Assembly: GCF_900585905.1 (NCBI RefSeq)
Contig: NZ_UTVH01000034.1
Span: forward strand, 558,001-622,000
Reading direction: 5' to 3'
DNA: 64,000 nucleotides
Source: Pseudomonas viridiflava
GTDB taxonomy: Bacteria > Pseudomonadota > Gammaproteobacteria > Pseudomonadales > Pseudomonadaceae
Shown one piece after another: positions 1 to 8,004 of this stretch. The notes under the pieces are model-generated. The model was given only the letters and a program-made list of their open reading frames with translations. It was not told the DNA's origin and ran no database searches. The position numbers and the translations under genes are program-made. The stretch's first letter is position 1. Every line of letters starts with the position of its first letter.

Positions 1-326
1 CGCCGTGCCACTTCGTGGTTGACGCACTGCTCATAGTAGGTTTGCTTGATCGCTGCGGGCTTGAGGCGCGATGTGCTTTTGTAGGTCTGCTCGGTAATGC
101 CCATCGCAGTCATGCGCATCCAGGGCTGCTTGAATTTACGCACCTGCAGTTTTTTCCGGGCCCCGTAAAGGGTTACCCCAGCCAGTTTGAATGTCTGCGC
201 ATCGGCAGCGATGCCAGCGCCCCAGGTGCATATCGAACGACTGCTTTGCGTCAAGGGTTGCGCCTGCGCCGCCAGTGAGGCGACGGACAGGGCAAGCGTG
301 GCGACAGACAAGACAAATTTGCGCAT
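1..326 (-). CDS. Exported hypothetical protein, C-terminus cut by window edge
   Basis: The minus strand is open from an ATG at 326 to the first base of the window without a stop, giving 108 codons of a partial protein. It begins MRKFVLSVATLALSVASLAA, a clear Sec signal peptide with a likely cleavage after AQA, so the product is probably periplasmic. The visible mature part has two Cys (SICTWG and YEQCVNH), compatible with a disulphide, and a short basic stretch (GARKKLQVRKFKQPW). I do not recognise the family. The true C-terminus lies outside the window. It is separated from the next minus-strand gene by about 116 bp with no visible terminator. Confidence 0.6.
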   Translation of the reverse strand, partial: MRKFVLSVATLALSVASLAAQAQPLTQSSRSICTWGAGIAADAQTFKLAGVTLYGARKKLQVRKFKQPWMRMTAMGITEQTYKSTSRLKPAAIKQTYYEQCVNHEVAR

Positions 327-442
327 GAAACCCGCACCTAACCTGCTGAAAAGGAAGCAAGTTTGCCTGCGCCGCTGAAGGCTAGGGGCCAGCTTCTGCG
401 CATATTTCAAAGTATTGCCGGGCGTCCGCAAAACTTCCCGGA

Positions 443-1273
443 TTATTTGAAATGCCGAGTGACAGCATTGGGTGCGTTGGGCACGTCCATGTTGATTTTG
501 CGGTAGCACGCTTCGGCAAAGCTGTAGACCGAGAATGCAATCAGCCCGAGCGCCACCACCATCAGCACCAGGCCTCCGGCGGGCAGGTCCTGCAAACCAT
601 TGAGTGCGTCTTTCATGCCGGGAGGGTGCATAGCCTGATAACTGGAACCGCTGATTGCCAGCAGCGCAGCAATCTCGATAAAGGCGACGCCTCGAGCGAT
701 AAGGCCGAAGCGCGACACCGGGCGAACATAACGCATGACATCTTCATCGGCTTCAAAGTACTTCTCGAATGACGCCTTCCAGCCTTTGATGATGTGCGCA
801 ATCCCGACGCTCAGCGGCACCAGCGCCATGAGATAAACCAGCAGATTTGAATGATCCCAGGACAGCACTGTAGCCAGCAGGTCCTTGGTTTGCCCGCCCG
901 AGCCCCCTGAGCTTTTCAGCGCGCTGATCAGCAGCCCGAGCGCGAAAAACGCCAGAGCGCCATAGGTGACGCCGCCGACCATCAGGCCGGTGCGGATAAC
1001 CAGGCCTTTTAGCTCACGGCCATGGTGGTCGACGTCCTGGGTTGCCTGCAGCACGCGCCAGGCGGCAAATGCCAGCAGGCCAATGACCAGAATACCCACC
1101 ATGACATTGCCAAAGGGCTGGCTCAACAGCGCTTCCAGACTGCTGTGGCTGTCGGCAGGTTGTGATGAACCCTGGGCTGCCAGCAGCGCGAAGATACCGA
1201 TAATAAGAAAAACCACACCACGAGCGGCATAACCACTTCGGGCCAGCAGAACCAGACCACGTTGGGTCGACAT
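443..1273 (-). CDS. DUF1206 family integral membrane protein
   Basis: A protein of 276 residues from the ATG at 1273 (MSTQRGLVLLARSGYAARG), preceded by AGGAA about nine bases upstream. A longer open frame runs to 1435 but would overlap the ABC ATPase gene and adds no hydrophobic sequence. The LLARSGYAARGVVFLIIGIF motif is typical of DUF1206, a family built from repeated pairs of membrane helices; similar arginine-glycine motifs recur near residues 105 (RTGLMVGGVTYGALAFF) and 190 (SRFGLIARGVAFIEIA). About six membrane segments are visible. The molecular function of the family is unknown. It lies downstream of the iron importer genes on the same strand but 100 bp away, so cotranscription is possible and not shown. 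Confidence 0.8.
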   Translation of the reverse strand: MSTQRGLVLLARSGYAARGVVFLIIGIFALLAAQGSSQPADSHSSLEALLSQPFGNVMVGILVIGLLAFAAWRVLQATQDVDHHGRELKGLVIRTGLMVGGVTYGALAFFALGLLISALKSSGGSGGQTKDLLATVLSWDHSNLLVYLMALVPLSVGIAHIIKGWKASFEKYFEADEDVMRYVRPVSRFGLIARGVAFIEIAALLAISGSSYQAMHPPGMKDALNGLQDLPAGGLVLMVVALGLIAFSVYSFAEACYRKINMDVPNAPNAVTRHFK

Positions 1274-1376
1274 AAGCACAGATTCCTGTAATTGAGATAC
1301 AGGAACAGACCGGGCAGGTTCGCCGGGGTTCGATGGAATTACCCGGCGATGGATCAACTGTGAACCGGGTCGCCGT

Positions 1377-2165
1377 TCAGCCTGCTGCAGCGATGACCGA
1401 CACCGGATAAATGGCCGTGTAGGCGCCACCATCAACGCTCAACGCACGGCAGTCGACCCCATAGACATGAGCAAGATTTTCCGGCGTCAGGGTGGTGCGG
1501 GTAGGGCCGCTGCAGTGGACGTGGCCCTGGTGCAGCATCAGGGTGTCATCGGCGTAGCGGCTGGCCAGATTCATGTCATGGAAAATCGCCAGGGTGACGA
1601 TGTTTTCCTTGCGCGTGTAGGCATTGACCGCATCGAGAATCTGCAGTTGATTGGCCAGGTCCAGCGCTGAAGTGGGTTCGTCGAGCAGTAGCAGGCGAGG
1701 GCTGCGCACCAGTGCCAGCGCGAGGGAAATCATCTGCCGCTCGCCGCCGGACAACTGCCCTGGCTGACATTCGGCAAAGCGCTGCAGGCCGAGCAATTCG
1801 AGCATTTCGCTGGCCTTGCGCTGTGCATCCTTGCCGGTCGCCCAACCGCGAGCGCTGCCATGTTGCGCCAGCAGGAGCAGTTCGTAGGTGGACAGGCGCA
1901 CGTCGAGATGAGCGAGATCCTGGGCCACATACCCAATCAACTGCGCCCGCGCTGTGGGTGAAGCGCTGAGCAGTTCGACGCCGTCGATGGTCGCCGAGCC
2001 TTTGGCTTTTGTCAGCCCGCACAGGCCCTTCATGAAAGTGGATTTGCCCGCACCGTTGGCGCCCAGCAGGGCCAGCGTGCGCCCCGCCGATGCCTGGACA
2101 GCGAGGCCGTCAAGGATGGTTCGGCCATGGATCGTGACGCGGTAGTCGGCGGTGGCGAAGCTCAT
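1377..2165 (-). CDS. ABC transporter ATP-binding protein, FecE/BtuD-like
   Basis: A 262-residue ATPase of an iron-siderophore, heme or B12-type importer. It has Walker A GANGAGKST near residue 35, signature LSGGERQ near 138, Walker B LLLLDEPTSALD near 157 and the switch histidine in IFHDMN near 193. Length and C-terminal arrangement match the FecE/FepC group. The start codon overlaps the stop of the permease gene (ATGA type, 2162-2165), so the two are translationally coupled. It would hydrolyse ATP at the cytoplasmic face to drive import by the adjacent FecCD permease. The substrate cannot be read from this subunit. Confidence 0.9.
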   Translation of the reverse strand: MSFATADYRVTIHGRTILDGLAVQASAGRTLALLGANGAGKSTFMKGLCGLTKAKGSATIDGVELLSASPTARAQLIGYVAQDLAHLDVRLSTYELLLLAQHGSARGWATGKDAQRKASEMLELLGLQRFAECQPGQLSGGERQMISLALALVRSPRLLLLDEPTSALDLANQLQILDAVNAYTRKENIVTLAIFHDMNLASRYADDTLMLHQGHVHCSGPTRTTLTPENLAHVYGVDCRALSVDGGAYTAIYPVSVIAAAG

Positions 2166-3250
2166 CGGGATGTCAGTCTCCGGTCGCGCAGAATAAGAAT
2201 GATGAAGAACGGCAGACCGATCAGCGACGTCACCATGCCGATGGGCAGCACCGCTCCCGGCACGATCAGCTTGCTCGCCAGTGACGCCAGGGTGACGAAG
2301 ATGATGCCGCAGGCGATGGTGACGCCGATGGTGAAGCGCTGATCTTCACCCACCAGCAGGCGCGCCACGTGGGGCGCCACGAGCCCGACAAAGCCGATGA
2401 TGCCGACCACCGAGGTGACAGCCCCCGCCAGCAGCGCGGCCAGCATCAGCATGACGGTGCGGATGCGCCGTACCGGGATGCCGAAGACCACGGCCTGCTC
2501 GCCAAAGCTGCGCAGGGCGGTCAGTGCCCAGGCCTGGATCAGCACCACGGGAATGGCGATCAGTGCAATGACGGCGCACAGGGCGACTTTGTTCCAGGTC
2601 GCATGCAGCAACGACCCCATGAGCCAGAAGACGATGCTCTGCAACTGGTCAACGCTGGCGATGTACTGCACCAGGCCCAGCAGTGAACTGAACACGAAGT
2701 GCACCGCGATGCCGAGCAGGGTGATGGCTTGCAGGCCGACGTGGCCCCGGGTCAGCAGCAGAATGATGCCGACGGTCAGCAGCGAGAACAGGAAGGCATT
2801 GGCGGTGACCAGCAGGTCGGCGCCAAAGCCTGGCAGCGCGTGGCCTAGGGAAAAATTGAACGCCATGGCCAGGGAGGCACCGAAACCGGCTGCCGACGAA
2901 ATCCCGAGGGTGAAGGGCTCGGCCAGTGGATTGTCGAGAACGGTCTGCATCATCAGGCCCGCCAGCGCCAGGCAGGTGCCCGCCAGCACCGCCATCAGAG
3001 TCATTGGCATGCGCAGCTCCCAGAGGATCACGCGGGTGCTGGTGTCGACGCTGTCGGGTCGCAGCAGGCCGCTCAGGGCCTGGTCGAAGGTCAGGGTGCC
3101 GGAGCCGACGATCAGGTCGGCGATGAAGGCGACAAGGGCGATCACCAACAGGCTGACCAGCAGGATGCTGCGGCGCCAGACGCTGTGCGCGTAGCGTGTC
3201 TGGTAGGTCGAACCGGTGTCGGCCGGGGTATTGAGGGTGCGGGTTGTCAT
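2162..3250 (-). CDS. FecCD-family iron/siderophore ABC transporter permease
   Basis: A polytopic protein of 362 residues with around nine to ten membrane helices. Family hallmarks include the ELRMPMTLMAVLAGTCLALA segment near residue 98, which matches the conserved R(L/M)PR..A.L.GA.LA..G motif of FecCD/BtuC permeases, and the GIIGFVGLVAPHVARLLVG motif near residue 288, which contacts the ATPase. It overlaps the ATPase gene by four bases and follows the binding-protein gene by 13 bp, so the three genes form one transcription unit. It forms the inner-membrane channel of the importer. Confidence 0.9.
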   Translation of the reverse strand: MTTRTLNTPADTGSTYQTRYAHSVWRRSILLVSLLVIALVAFIADLIVGSGTLTFDQALSGLLRPDSVDTSTRVILWELRMPMTLMAVLAGTCLALAGLMMQTVLDNPLAEPFTLGISSAAGFGASLAMAFNFSLGHALPGFGADLLVTANAFLFSLLTVGIILLLTRGHVGLQAITLLGIAVHFVFSSLLGLVQYIASVDQLQSIVFWLMGSLLHATWNKVALCAVIALIAIPVVLIQAWALTALRSFGEQAVVFGIPVRRIRTVMLMLAALLAGAVTSVVGIIGFVGLVAPHVARLLVGEDQRFTIGVTIACGIIFVTLASLASKLIVPGAVLPIGMVTSLIGLPFFIILILRDRRLTSR

Positions 3251-3263
3251 GGTCGGGGGTCGA

Positions 3264-4406
3264 TTACCGGTTGGCAGGCGCAGGCGCGAAAAGGATCGCC
3301 GGAACCGCCTTCAATCCGGTCAGGCCGAAGAGCGTTTTGAGGCTGGCGGCAGAGTCCAGGCTGGCGGCGCTGTCCGGGTAGAACGCCTGGCTCAGGTTCT
3401 CCATGGCCAGAATATTCCAGCTGCTGGCGTAGAACTGGTGGTAGATGCCATACACCCGACTTTGCTGGCTGGCCTTCAATTGCGCGAAGCCAGGGCGTTG
3501 CTGCAGCAGGCTCAGGGACTTGTCGATGGCCTCGCGGCTAACGCTGGCGCCGAAGCCGAACGGCGGCGACACCGAAGCGTTGCCGGGGAACTGCGTGCCA
3601 CTCATGACGTACACGTCGGGCTGTTTGCCGAGGACGGTTTCAAGGGTGACATCGCCTGTAGCGCCGGGCAGCAGACTGGAGCCCAAATTGACGCCGCCCG
3701 CCGCCTGCACCAGCTTGCCCCAGTAGACATCGCCGTGGGTGAAGCAGCAGGCAGAGGCGCCGCCCTGACCAGCCTTGGCCTCGACGAAGACCAGCGGTTT
3801 TGCCTCGTGAACCGCGGTGATGGCGTCGATTTTCATCAAGCGGCTCTGGTAGAAGTCCAGATAGGCCTTGGCTTCGTCTTCGCGATTGAGCACTTTGCCC
3901 AGCAGGGCGACGGTTTTCTGGCTGTTGGTGACCGGGTCCAGATCGCTGTCGACGAACAGCACCGGGATGTTCAGCGCGGCCAGCTTCTGCGCCACGCCGG
4001 CATTCTCCAGCGAGGTGCGGGCGCGGGTCTGGAACACCAGCAGGTCGGGGCGGGCAGCCACCACCGCTTCAAGGTTGAGATCGCCGTCATCGCCGAATTT
4101 CATGTCCGTGGCGCGGTTGGCCGAATCCGGCCACTGGTTCTCGAAAACCTTCCAGGTATTGGGGTCGGAGCGTTTGACGATGTTGTTCCAGGCGACGATG
4201 CGCTGAAACGGGTCGGCGCGGTCCAGCAGGGCGAGGGTGAACAGGTCGCGACCATCCTGCAGGACGATGCGCTTGGGCTCTTGTTTGATCTCGACCTGAC
4301 GGTCAGCCAGGTCGGTTACCTTCAACGGATAAGTGGTTGCCAGAGCCAGCGTCTGCCCCGCCAGAAACAGGCCGCATGTGGCCGCCAAGTGTTTGAGAAA
4401 ATGCAT
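3264..4406 (-). CDS. Periplasmic ABC substrate-binding protein (FecB/BtuF fold)
   Basis: A protein of 380 residues beginning MHFLKHLAATCGLFLAGQ, with a signal peptide cleaved around ALA-TTYPLKV. The mature N-terminus (VTDLADRQVEIKQEPKRIVL) is the usual opening of PF01497 metal-chelate binding proteins: a beta strand with D-R-V then P-R-I-V. The C-terminal half contains HQFYASSWNILAMENLSQAF, also typical of the family. It is the first gene of the importer operon, and a Fur-box-like site lies 85-103 bp upstream. Ferric siderophore or heme is the most likely ligand; cobalamin is less likely because no B12 riboswitch is evident. No TonB receptor is encoded nearby. Confidence 0.85.
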   Translation of the reverse strand: MHFLKHLAATCGLFLAGQTLALATTYPLKVTDLADRQVEIKQEPKRIVLQDGRDLFTLALLDRADPFQRIVAWNNIVKRSDPNTWKVFENQWPDSANRATDMKFGDDGDLNLEAVVAARPDLLVFQTRARTSLENAGVAQKLAALNIPVLFVDSDLDPVTNSQKTVALLGKVLNREDEAKAYLDFYQSRLMKIDAITAVHEAKPLVFVEAKAGQGGASACCFTHGDVYWGKLVQAAGGVNLGSSLLPGATGDVTLETVLGKQPDVYVMSGTQFPGNASVSPPFGFGASVSREAIDKSLSLLQQRPGFAQLKASQQSRVYGIYHQFYASSWNILAMENLSQAFYPDSAASLDSAASLKTLFGLTGLKAVPAILFAPAPANR

Positions 4407-4490
4407 GGAGTCGCCTGTGTCTGTTCATGACGGCGTACCGGCCGCCAGAAGGACGACAGATCAGCCATGAAAAAGTGGCGACAGGGTAAC

Positions 4491-4509
4491 GGAATTATTC
4501 TCATTCGTC
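4491..4509 (-). promoter_or_regulatory. Fur-box-like site upstream of the ABC importer
   Basis: Read on the minus strand the site is GACGAATGAGAATAATTCC. The core AATGAGAATAATT resembles the Pseudomonas Fur consensus (GATAATGATAATCATTATC) at most positions of its first two hexamers. It sits 85-103 bp upstream of the binding-protein start, a sensible place for a promoter. Iron repression of the operon is inferred from this match and the operon content. Confidence 0.5.
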
Positions 4510-4623
4510 AGGTTTTGGCAGTGACGCGTTTCGTGGGCAACGCCATCGCTGCCTCGCGTTGTTCGGTGGAGCGCCACCCCGGTCCCTCCTGCGGAATAGG
4601 CGCATTGAAGCGCATTGGCCTTC

Positions 4624-4911
4624 GCGAGCAAGCTCGCTCCCACAAATGTTGCGCCACTACAGTTGTGCAGAGCTGCCGCAAATCCGGTGGGAGTGAGCTT
4701 GCTCACGAAAGGGCCGGACCTGCCGCCAAATGTCTCGGGCCTGAACCAAATGCCTACGCGAGCAAGCTCTCTCCCACAAATGTTGCGCCACTACAGTTGT
4801 GCAGAGCTGCCGCAAATCCGGTGGGAGTGAGCTTGCTCACGAAAGGGTCGGAGCTGCCGCCAAATGTCGCGGGCCTGAACCAAATGCCTTCGCGAGCAAG
4901 CTCGCTCTCAC
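4624..4911. repeat. Tandem 134-bp repeat array of paired REP elements
   Basis: The motif GCGAGCAAGCTCGCTCCCAC starts at 4624, recurs as GCGAGCAAGCTCTCTCCCAC at 4758 and again, cut short, at 4892. The spacing is 134 bp both times. Each unit also carries an inverted REP partner (GTGGGAGTGAGCTTGCTCAC, at 4687 and 4821) and an identical spacer with GTTGCGCCACTACAGTTGTG. So there are two full units and a partial third. This is the standard Pseudomonas REP/REPIN type, here amplified as a tandem. It separates two minus-strand genes and may act as a transcription attenuator for the chemoreceptor's downstream side. Confidence 0.85.
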
Positions 4912-4933
4912 CAGGCTCCGTGGGGCACCCATG

Positions 4934-6730
4934 TCACTCTGCCAGTAGCACCGCTGCATCGAAGCCCATGCGCAGGTTGCCCCAGTGACGGCCTTCGAAG
5001 AAGAACGGCACGTCGATCTCGGTCATGATTTCGCCGGTATCACGCAGGTAGGTTTGCAGCAGGAAGCGTTGCGTGTTTTTCGCTGCGCGCAAACCTATAG
5101 GGTCGGAGAACATCCTCTTGTTGCGGCACACGGGCAGGTCGGTCGCGCGGTCGCCGGTAGGCGGTTTCGACACCCAGCTGTTGTTTACCGGGCAGTACCC
5201 TTTGTTGTCGACAATAAAAGTCACCTTGCCGCCGCGAGTGCCCTTGGTCAGCTTGTCGCATTCTTCCTGGCAGATCTGGGCGAAACGTTCGGTGTAGCTG
5301 GTCATGAACTGCTTGGGGTCGGTCCCGGCGATGGGTTTGTAATTCTGATCGAACAGATTGACGCCGCTCCTGTGGAGCTCGCCCAGACGCGTCTGCAGAA
5401 CGTCGCGACACGCACTGGCGCGGGAGATGGCCGCATCGAGATTGCCGTGACCGAGCACGAACTTGCCCAGCAGTGCCTGGACCCGCTCGGCGACGCCGGA
5501 GAGGTCACGGGTGGCAGTCGCCGAATGTTGCATGCGCTGATCGATGGCCTGGCTGTCGGCGTAAATCTGGGTGACGCGGTCGTTGATTCCGGTATTACTC
5601 TCGGCAAACTGTTGAATGTGCCCGGCGATGTCCGCCAGTTTGCCGTTGGTGGACTCGAAGTCCACGATCATGGTTTCGAAATGGCCAGTGGCGCGCTCCA
5701 CCACTTTCTGGGTTTCCCGTGCGTTGTGGCTGATCTGCGTGGTCTGCTCGTGGGTAGAGCCCACCTCAAGCAGCATGGCGTCGATGTTCTGCGAAATATC
5801 GTCAGTCGCCTTGCTGACGTTCTGCGCCAGGGTGCGTACCTCGTCGGCCACCACGGCGAAGCCACGACCGCTTTCCCCGGCCCGGGCGGCTTCGATCGCT
5901 GCGTTGAGCGCCAAGAGGTTGGTCTGCGAAGATATCTTCTGGATCAGGCCAACGATGGATTTGATGCTCGACGAGCGTTGATTCAAGGCCGCAACCAGTG
6001 TGCTGAATTCAGTCAGGCTGTTGGCGATTTCGCTGATGTTGCCGGTCACTTCCTGCAGCTCTGAATAGGAGTTGCGGGCCATGCTCAGATTTTGCGAGGT
6101 GGTGCTGGAGATGCCCTGGGTCTGTTGCGACACCTCCTGAATATTGCCCACGGCCTGATTGCTCTGGTCCATGACTTCCTTGGCAAAGCGCGCCTGGTGG
6201 GTGGCGCTGTCGCTGGAATCGCTGATGTTTTTCAGTGAGCGCGCCGACTCCACGGCAATCTGCACGGTCAGTGCCTGAACGTTGCTGATGATCTCTCGCT
6301 GCTTGGCCAGGAAACGGTTGCAGGTACTGGCCAGATCGCGGATTTCGTCGTGGGTCAGTAGCGGCAGGTCTTTGGACAGGTCACCTTCGCCATTGGCGAT
6401 TTCCTGCAGGGCGGCTGTCATTTGCGTGACCGGGCGCACGATCAGGTGCCGGAAATACCAGACCATGAAGCTGACCAGGCACAAGGTGAACAGCGTGCTG
6501 ACCAGAATCGCGTTACCCAGATTGTTCAGGCTGCCTTCGATCTGTGCCAGCAGGGTCGGGTCCAGTTGCGCTTTGCGCAGCATTTGCACGATATCGGCAC
6601 GAATACTCAAAGCAATCCAGTACAGCAACGCGCTGACCGCAACCAGCAGAAAAAGGCTCGACAACTTTTTGGTCAAAGTGTCGAAAAACTGCTTTTCGAC
6701 AGACTCGTACAAAGCCTTGAACATCAGCAT
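4934..6730 (-). CDS. Methyl-accepting chemotaxis protein with C-terminal extra domain
   Basis: A chemoreceptor of 598 residues. Start at the ATG of [11 protein letters not shown], preceded by AGGAG seven bases away. Two membrane helices lie near residues 22-45 and 73-93; the periplasmic segment between them is only about 30 residues, too short for a normal ligand domain. HAMP follows ([21 protein letters not shown]). The signalling hairpin has the expected tip region ([34 protein letters not shown]) near residues 265-300. Instead of ending after the methylation helix it continues about 180 residues with a globular region rich in Cys and aromatic residues, ending [13 protein letters not shown], a motif resembling those closing Cache-type sensor domains. 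The sensory input is probably this cytoplasmic C-terminal module. Confidence 0.88.
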   Translation of the reverse strand: MLMFKALYESVEKQFFDTLTKKLSSLFLLVAVSALLYWIALSIRADIVQMLRKAQLDPTLLAQIEGSLNNLGNAILVSTLFTLCLVSFMVWYFRHLIVRPVTQMTAALQEIANGEGDLSKDLPLLTHDEIRDLASTCNRFLAKQREIISNVQALTVQIAVESARSLKNISDSSDSATHQARFAKEVMDQSNQAVGNIQEVSQQTQGISSTTSQNLSMARNSYSELQEVTGNISEIANSLTEFSTLVAALNQRSSSIKSIVGLIQKISSQTNLLALNAAIEAARAGESGRGFAVVADEVRTLAQNVSKATDDISQNIDAMLLEVGSTHEQTTQISHNARETQKVVERATGHFETMIVDFESTNGKLADIAGHIQQFAESNTGINDRVTQIYADSQAIDQRMQHSATATRDLSGVAERVQALLGKFVLGHGNLDAAISRASACRDVLQTRLGELHRSGVNLFDQNYKPIAGTDPKQFMTSYTERFAQICQEECDKLTKGTRGGKVTFIVDNKGYCPVNNSWVSKPPTGDRATDLPVCRNKRMFSDPIGLRAAKNTQRFLLQTYLRDTGEIMTEIDVPFFFEGRHWGNLRMGFDAAVLLAE

Positions 6731-7296
6731 TGCGCTGCTCCTGGATCGGGTAATGAAAAGAATTCAATTCTAAACTTCGACCGCGCAGGCCAAAGCTTTA
6801 ATAGCGCTTTGTTTCGAGTGCGGCTGTCCCGCATGTGCCGGGGTATCTCGTTTTGCCTTGACCCTCGCCTTGGGCACATGTTTTGCCAGATATACAGGCA
6901 CAGCGGGAGTACATCCTGGACTATCGGTGAGGCAAGACGCGGCGGCATATTAGGCTCAATGGCGGCTAATCGCCACTATTGTGTGAGCGCGCCAATGCCC
7001 GCTGAGGGTTGTGATGCCGCGCTCGCAACCAAGACTAGGATCATTCGATAATCGCACGATTTATTTTTTCTCAGCGAGGGGCACGAGTTTTAGTTTTCAT
7101 GGCTATTTTTTGAGTTATCGCTGCAGTTGGCTGCATCTTCGTCTGCTGTGTACCAATCTAGCGTGAGATTGCTATAAACCAACGCTCCTGGGTATTGACC
7201 AAATTAACCGGTTAGTACATTTTTCGCTGGCGACTGCGTGTTAATTCCACCGCGCTGTCTCGTTATCAGAACAACAATAAAAAACGGAGAACTTCC
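6731..7296. other. Intergenic region between chemoreceptor and TRAP operon
   Basis: No convincing gene is visible over this 566-bp stretch. The region serves as the divergent control region of the minus-strand chemoreceptor and the plus-strand transporter operon. The part nearest the operon (about 7050-7290) is distinctly AT-rich and contains a perfect palindrome TAACCGGTTA at 7205-7214. Confidence 0.6.
7204..7215. promoter_or_regulatory. Palindromic LacI-type operator candidate
   Basis: TTAACCGGTTAG contains a perfect 10-bp palindrome (TAACCGGTTA) with a central CG. LacI-family operators such as the PtxS site (TGAAACCGGTTTCA) have the same architecture. It lies about 230 bp upstream of dctQ and 80 bp upstream of a possible leader peptide. 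No LacI-family gene is present in the window, so the regulator is unknown. Confidence 0.4.
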
Positions 7297-7413
7297 ATGC
7301 GCCTTGCCGCTTCAGCTTTTCAATGTGTCGATTTGCCTGACGGCAGACCTCACCCTCTCGCGCTTTGCCCCTTTCTGCTCAATGCCGGTGTGGTTCGGGT
7401 AAGCAAGTCTTAA
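7297..7413 (+). CDS. Possible 38-residue leader peptide upstream of dctQ
   Basis: ATG at 7297 is preceded by CGGAGA with a six-base spacing, a good ribosome binding site. The frame encodes 38 residues starting MRLAASAFQCVDLPDGRPHP and ends at TAA (7413), 30 bp before dctQ. No homologue is recalled. It could be a leader peptide, a remnant of a former first gene, or chance; the strong binding site is the only real support. Confidence 0.3.
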   Translation: MRLAASAFQCVDLPDGRPHPLALCPFLLNAGVVRVSKS

Positions 7414-7443
7414 GACGCCGGGATTTATCTGAGGTCATGACAC

Positions 7444-8004
7444 GTGACAAAAATCGTCGCTCTGTATTTCAAGCTTCTCAAATTGCTGATTGTCCTGTGC
7501 ATGCTCGGCATGGTGCTTCTGGTGTTTGGCAATGTGGTCCTGCGTTACGCCTTCAACTCCGGCATTACGGTGGCTGAAGAGCTCTCGCGCTGGCTGTTCG
7601 TGTGGATGATATTTCTGGGCTCACTGGTGGCCTTGAAAGAGCGCGCGCACATGGGCCTGGACAGCCTGGTCAAGCGTCTACCGACATCGGGCAAACGTGT
7701 TTGTCTGGTGCTGGGGCATGTGCTGATGCTCTACATCTGCTGGCTGGTGCTCAGCGGCAGTTGGCAGCAAGCAGTCATCAACCTTGACGTGGTTGCACCG
7801 GCGTCCGGCTGGTCGATGTCGATTTTCTACGCGGCGGGGCTGGTCTTCGGTGTCAGCGCCATACCGATTCTGCTCTACGACCTGTATGCGCTGCTGACTG
7901 GCAAGCTCGCTGACGACGAACTGGTGATGGTCAGCGACGGCGATGGCGAAGAGGTCTTGCCCACCGGCAAAGATGGCGCCGCGTCGGGGAGGGCGCAGCC
8001 ATGA
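7444..8004 (+). CDS. dctQ: TRAP transporter small permease (DctQ family)
   Basis: A protein of 186 residues starting at GTG; an in-frame TGA at 7438 rules out anything longer, and GAGGT lies about eight bases upstream. Four membrane helices are visible (near residues 15-33, 47-64, 87-107 and 128-147), the normal DctQ topology. The segment AEELSRWLFVWMIFLGSLVA is a family signature. The C-terminal 35 residues form an acidic cytoplasmic tail. The gene overlaps dctM by four bases (ATGA), so translation is coupled. DctQ pairs with DctM as the membrane complex of a sodium-driven, binding-protein-dependent importer for organic acids. Confidence 0.92.
   Translation: MTKIVALYFKLLKLLIVLCMLGMVLLVFGNVVLRYAFNSGITVAEELSRWLFVWMIFLGSLVALKERAHMGLDSLVKRLPTSGKRVCLVLGHVLMLYICWLVLSGSWQQAVINLDVVAPASGWSMSIFYAAGLVFGVSAIPILLYDLYALLTGKLADDELVMVSDGDGEEVLPTGKDGAASGRAQP

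Noticed and set aside
3216..4430. A 404-codon plus-strand frame opposite the binding-protein gene
   Set aside because: The minus strand has a signal peptide, family motifs and an operon context; the plus frame has none.
4624..4911. A CRISPR-like array
   Set aside because: The repeat unit is 134 bp with identical spacers and internal REP palindromes, so it is a tandem REP array and not CRISPR.
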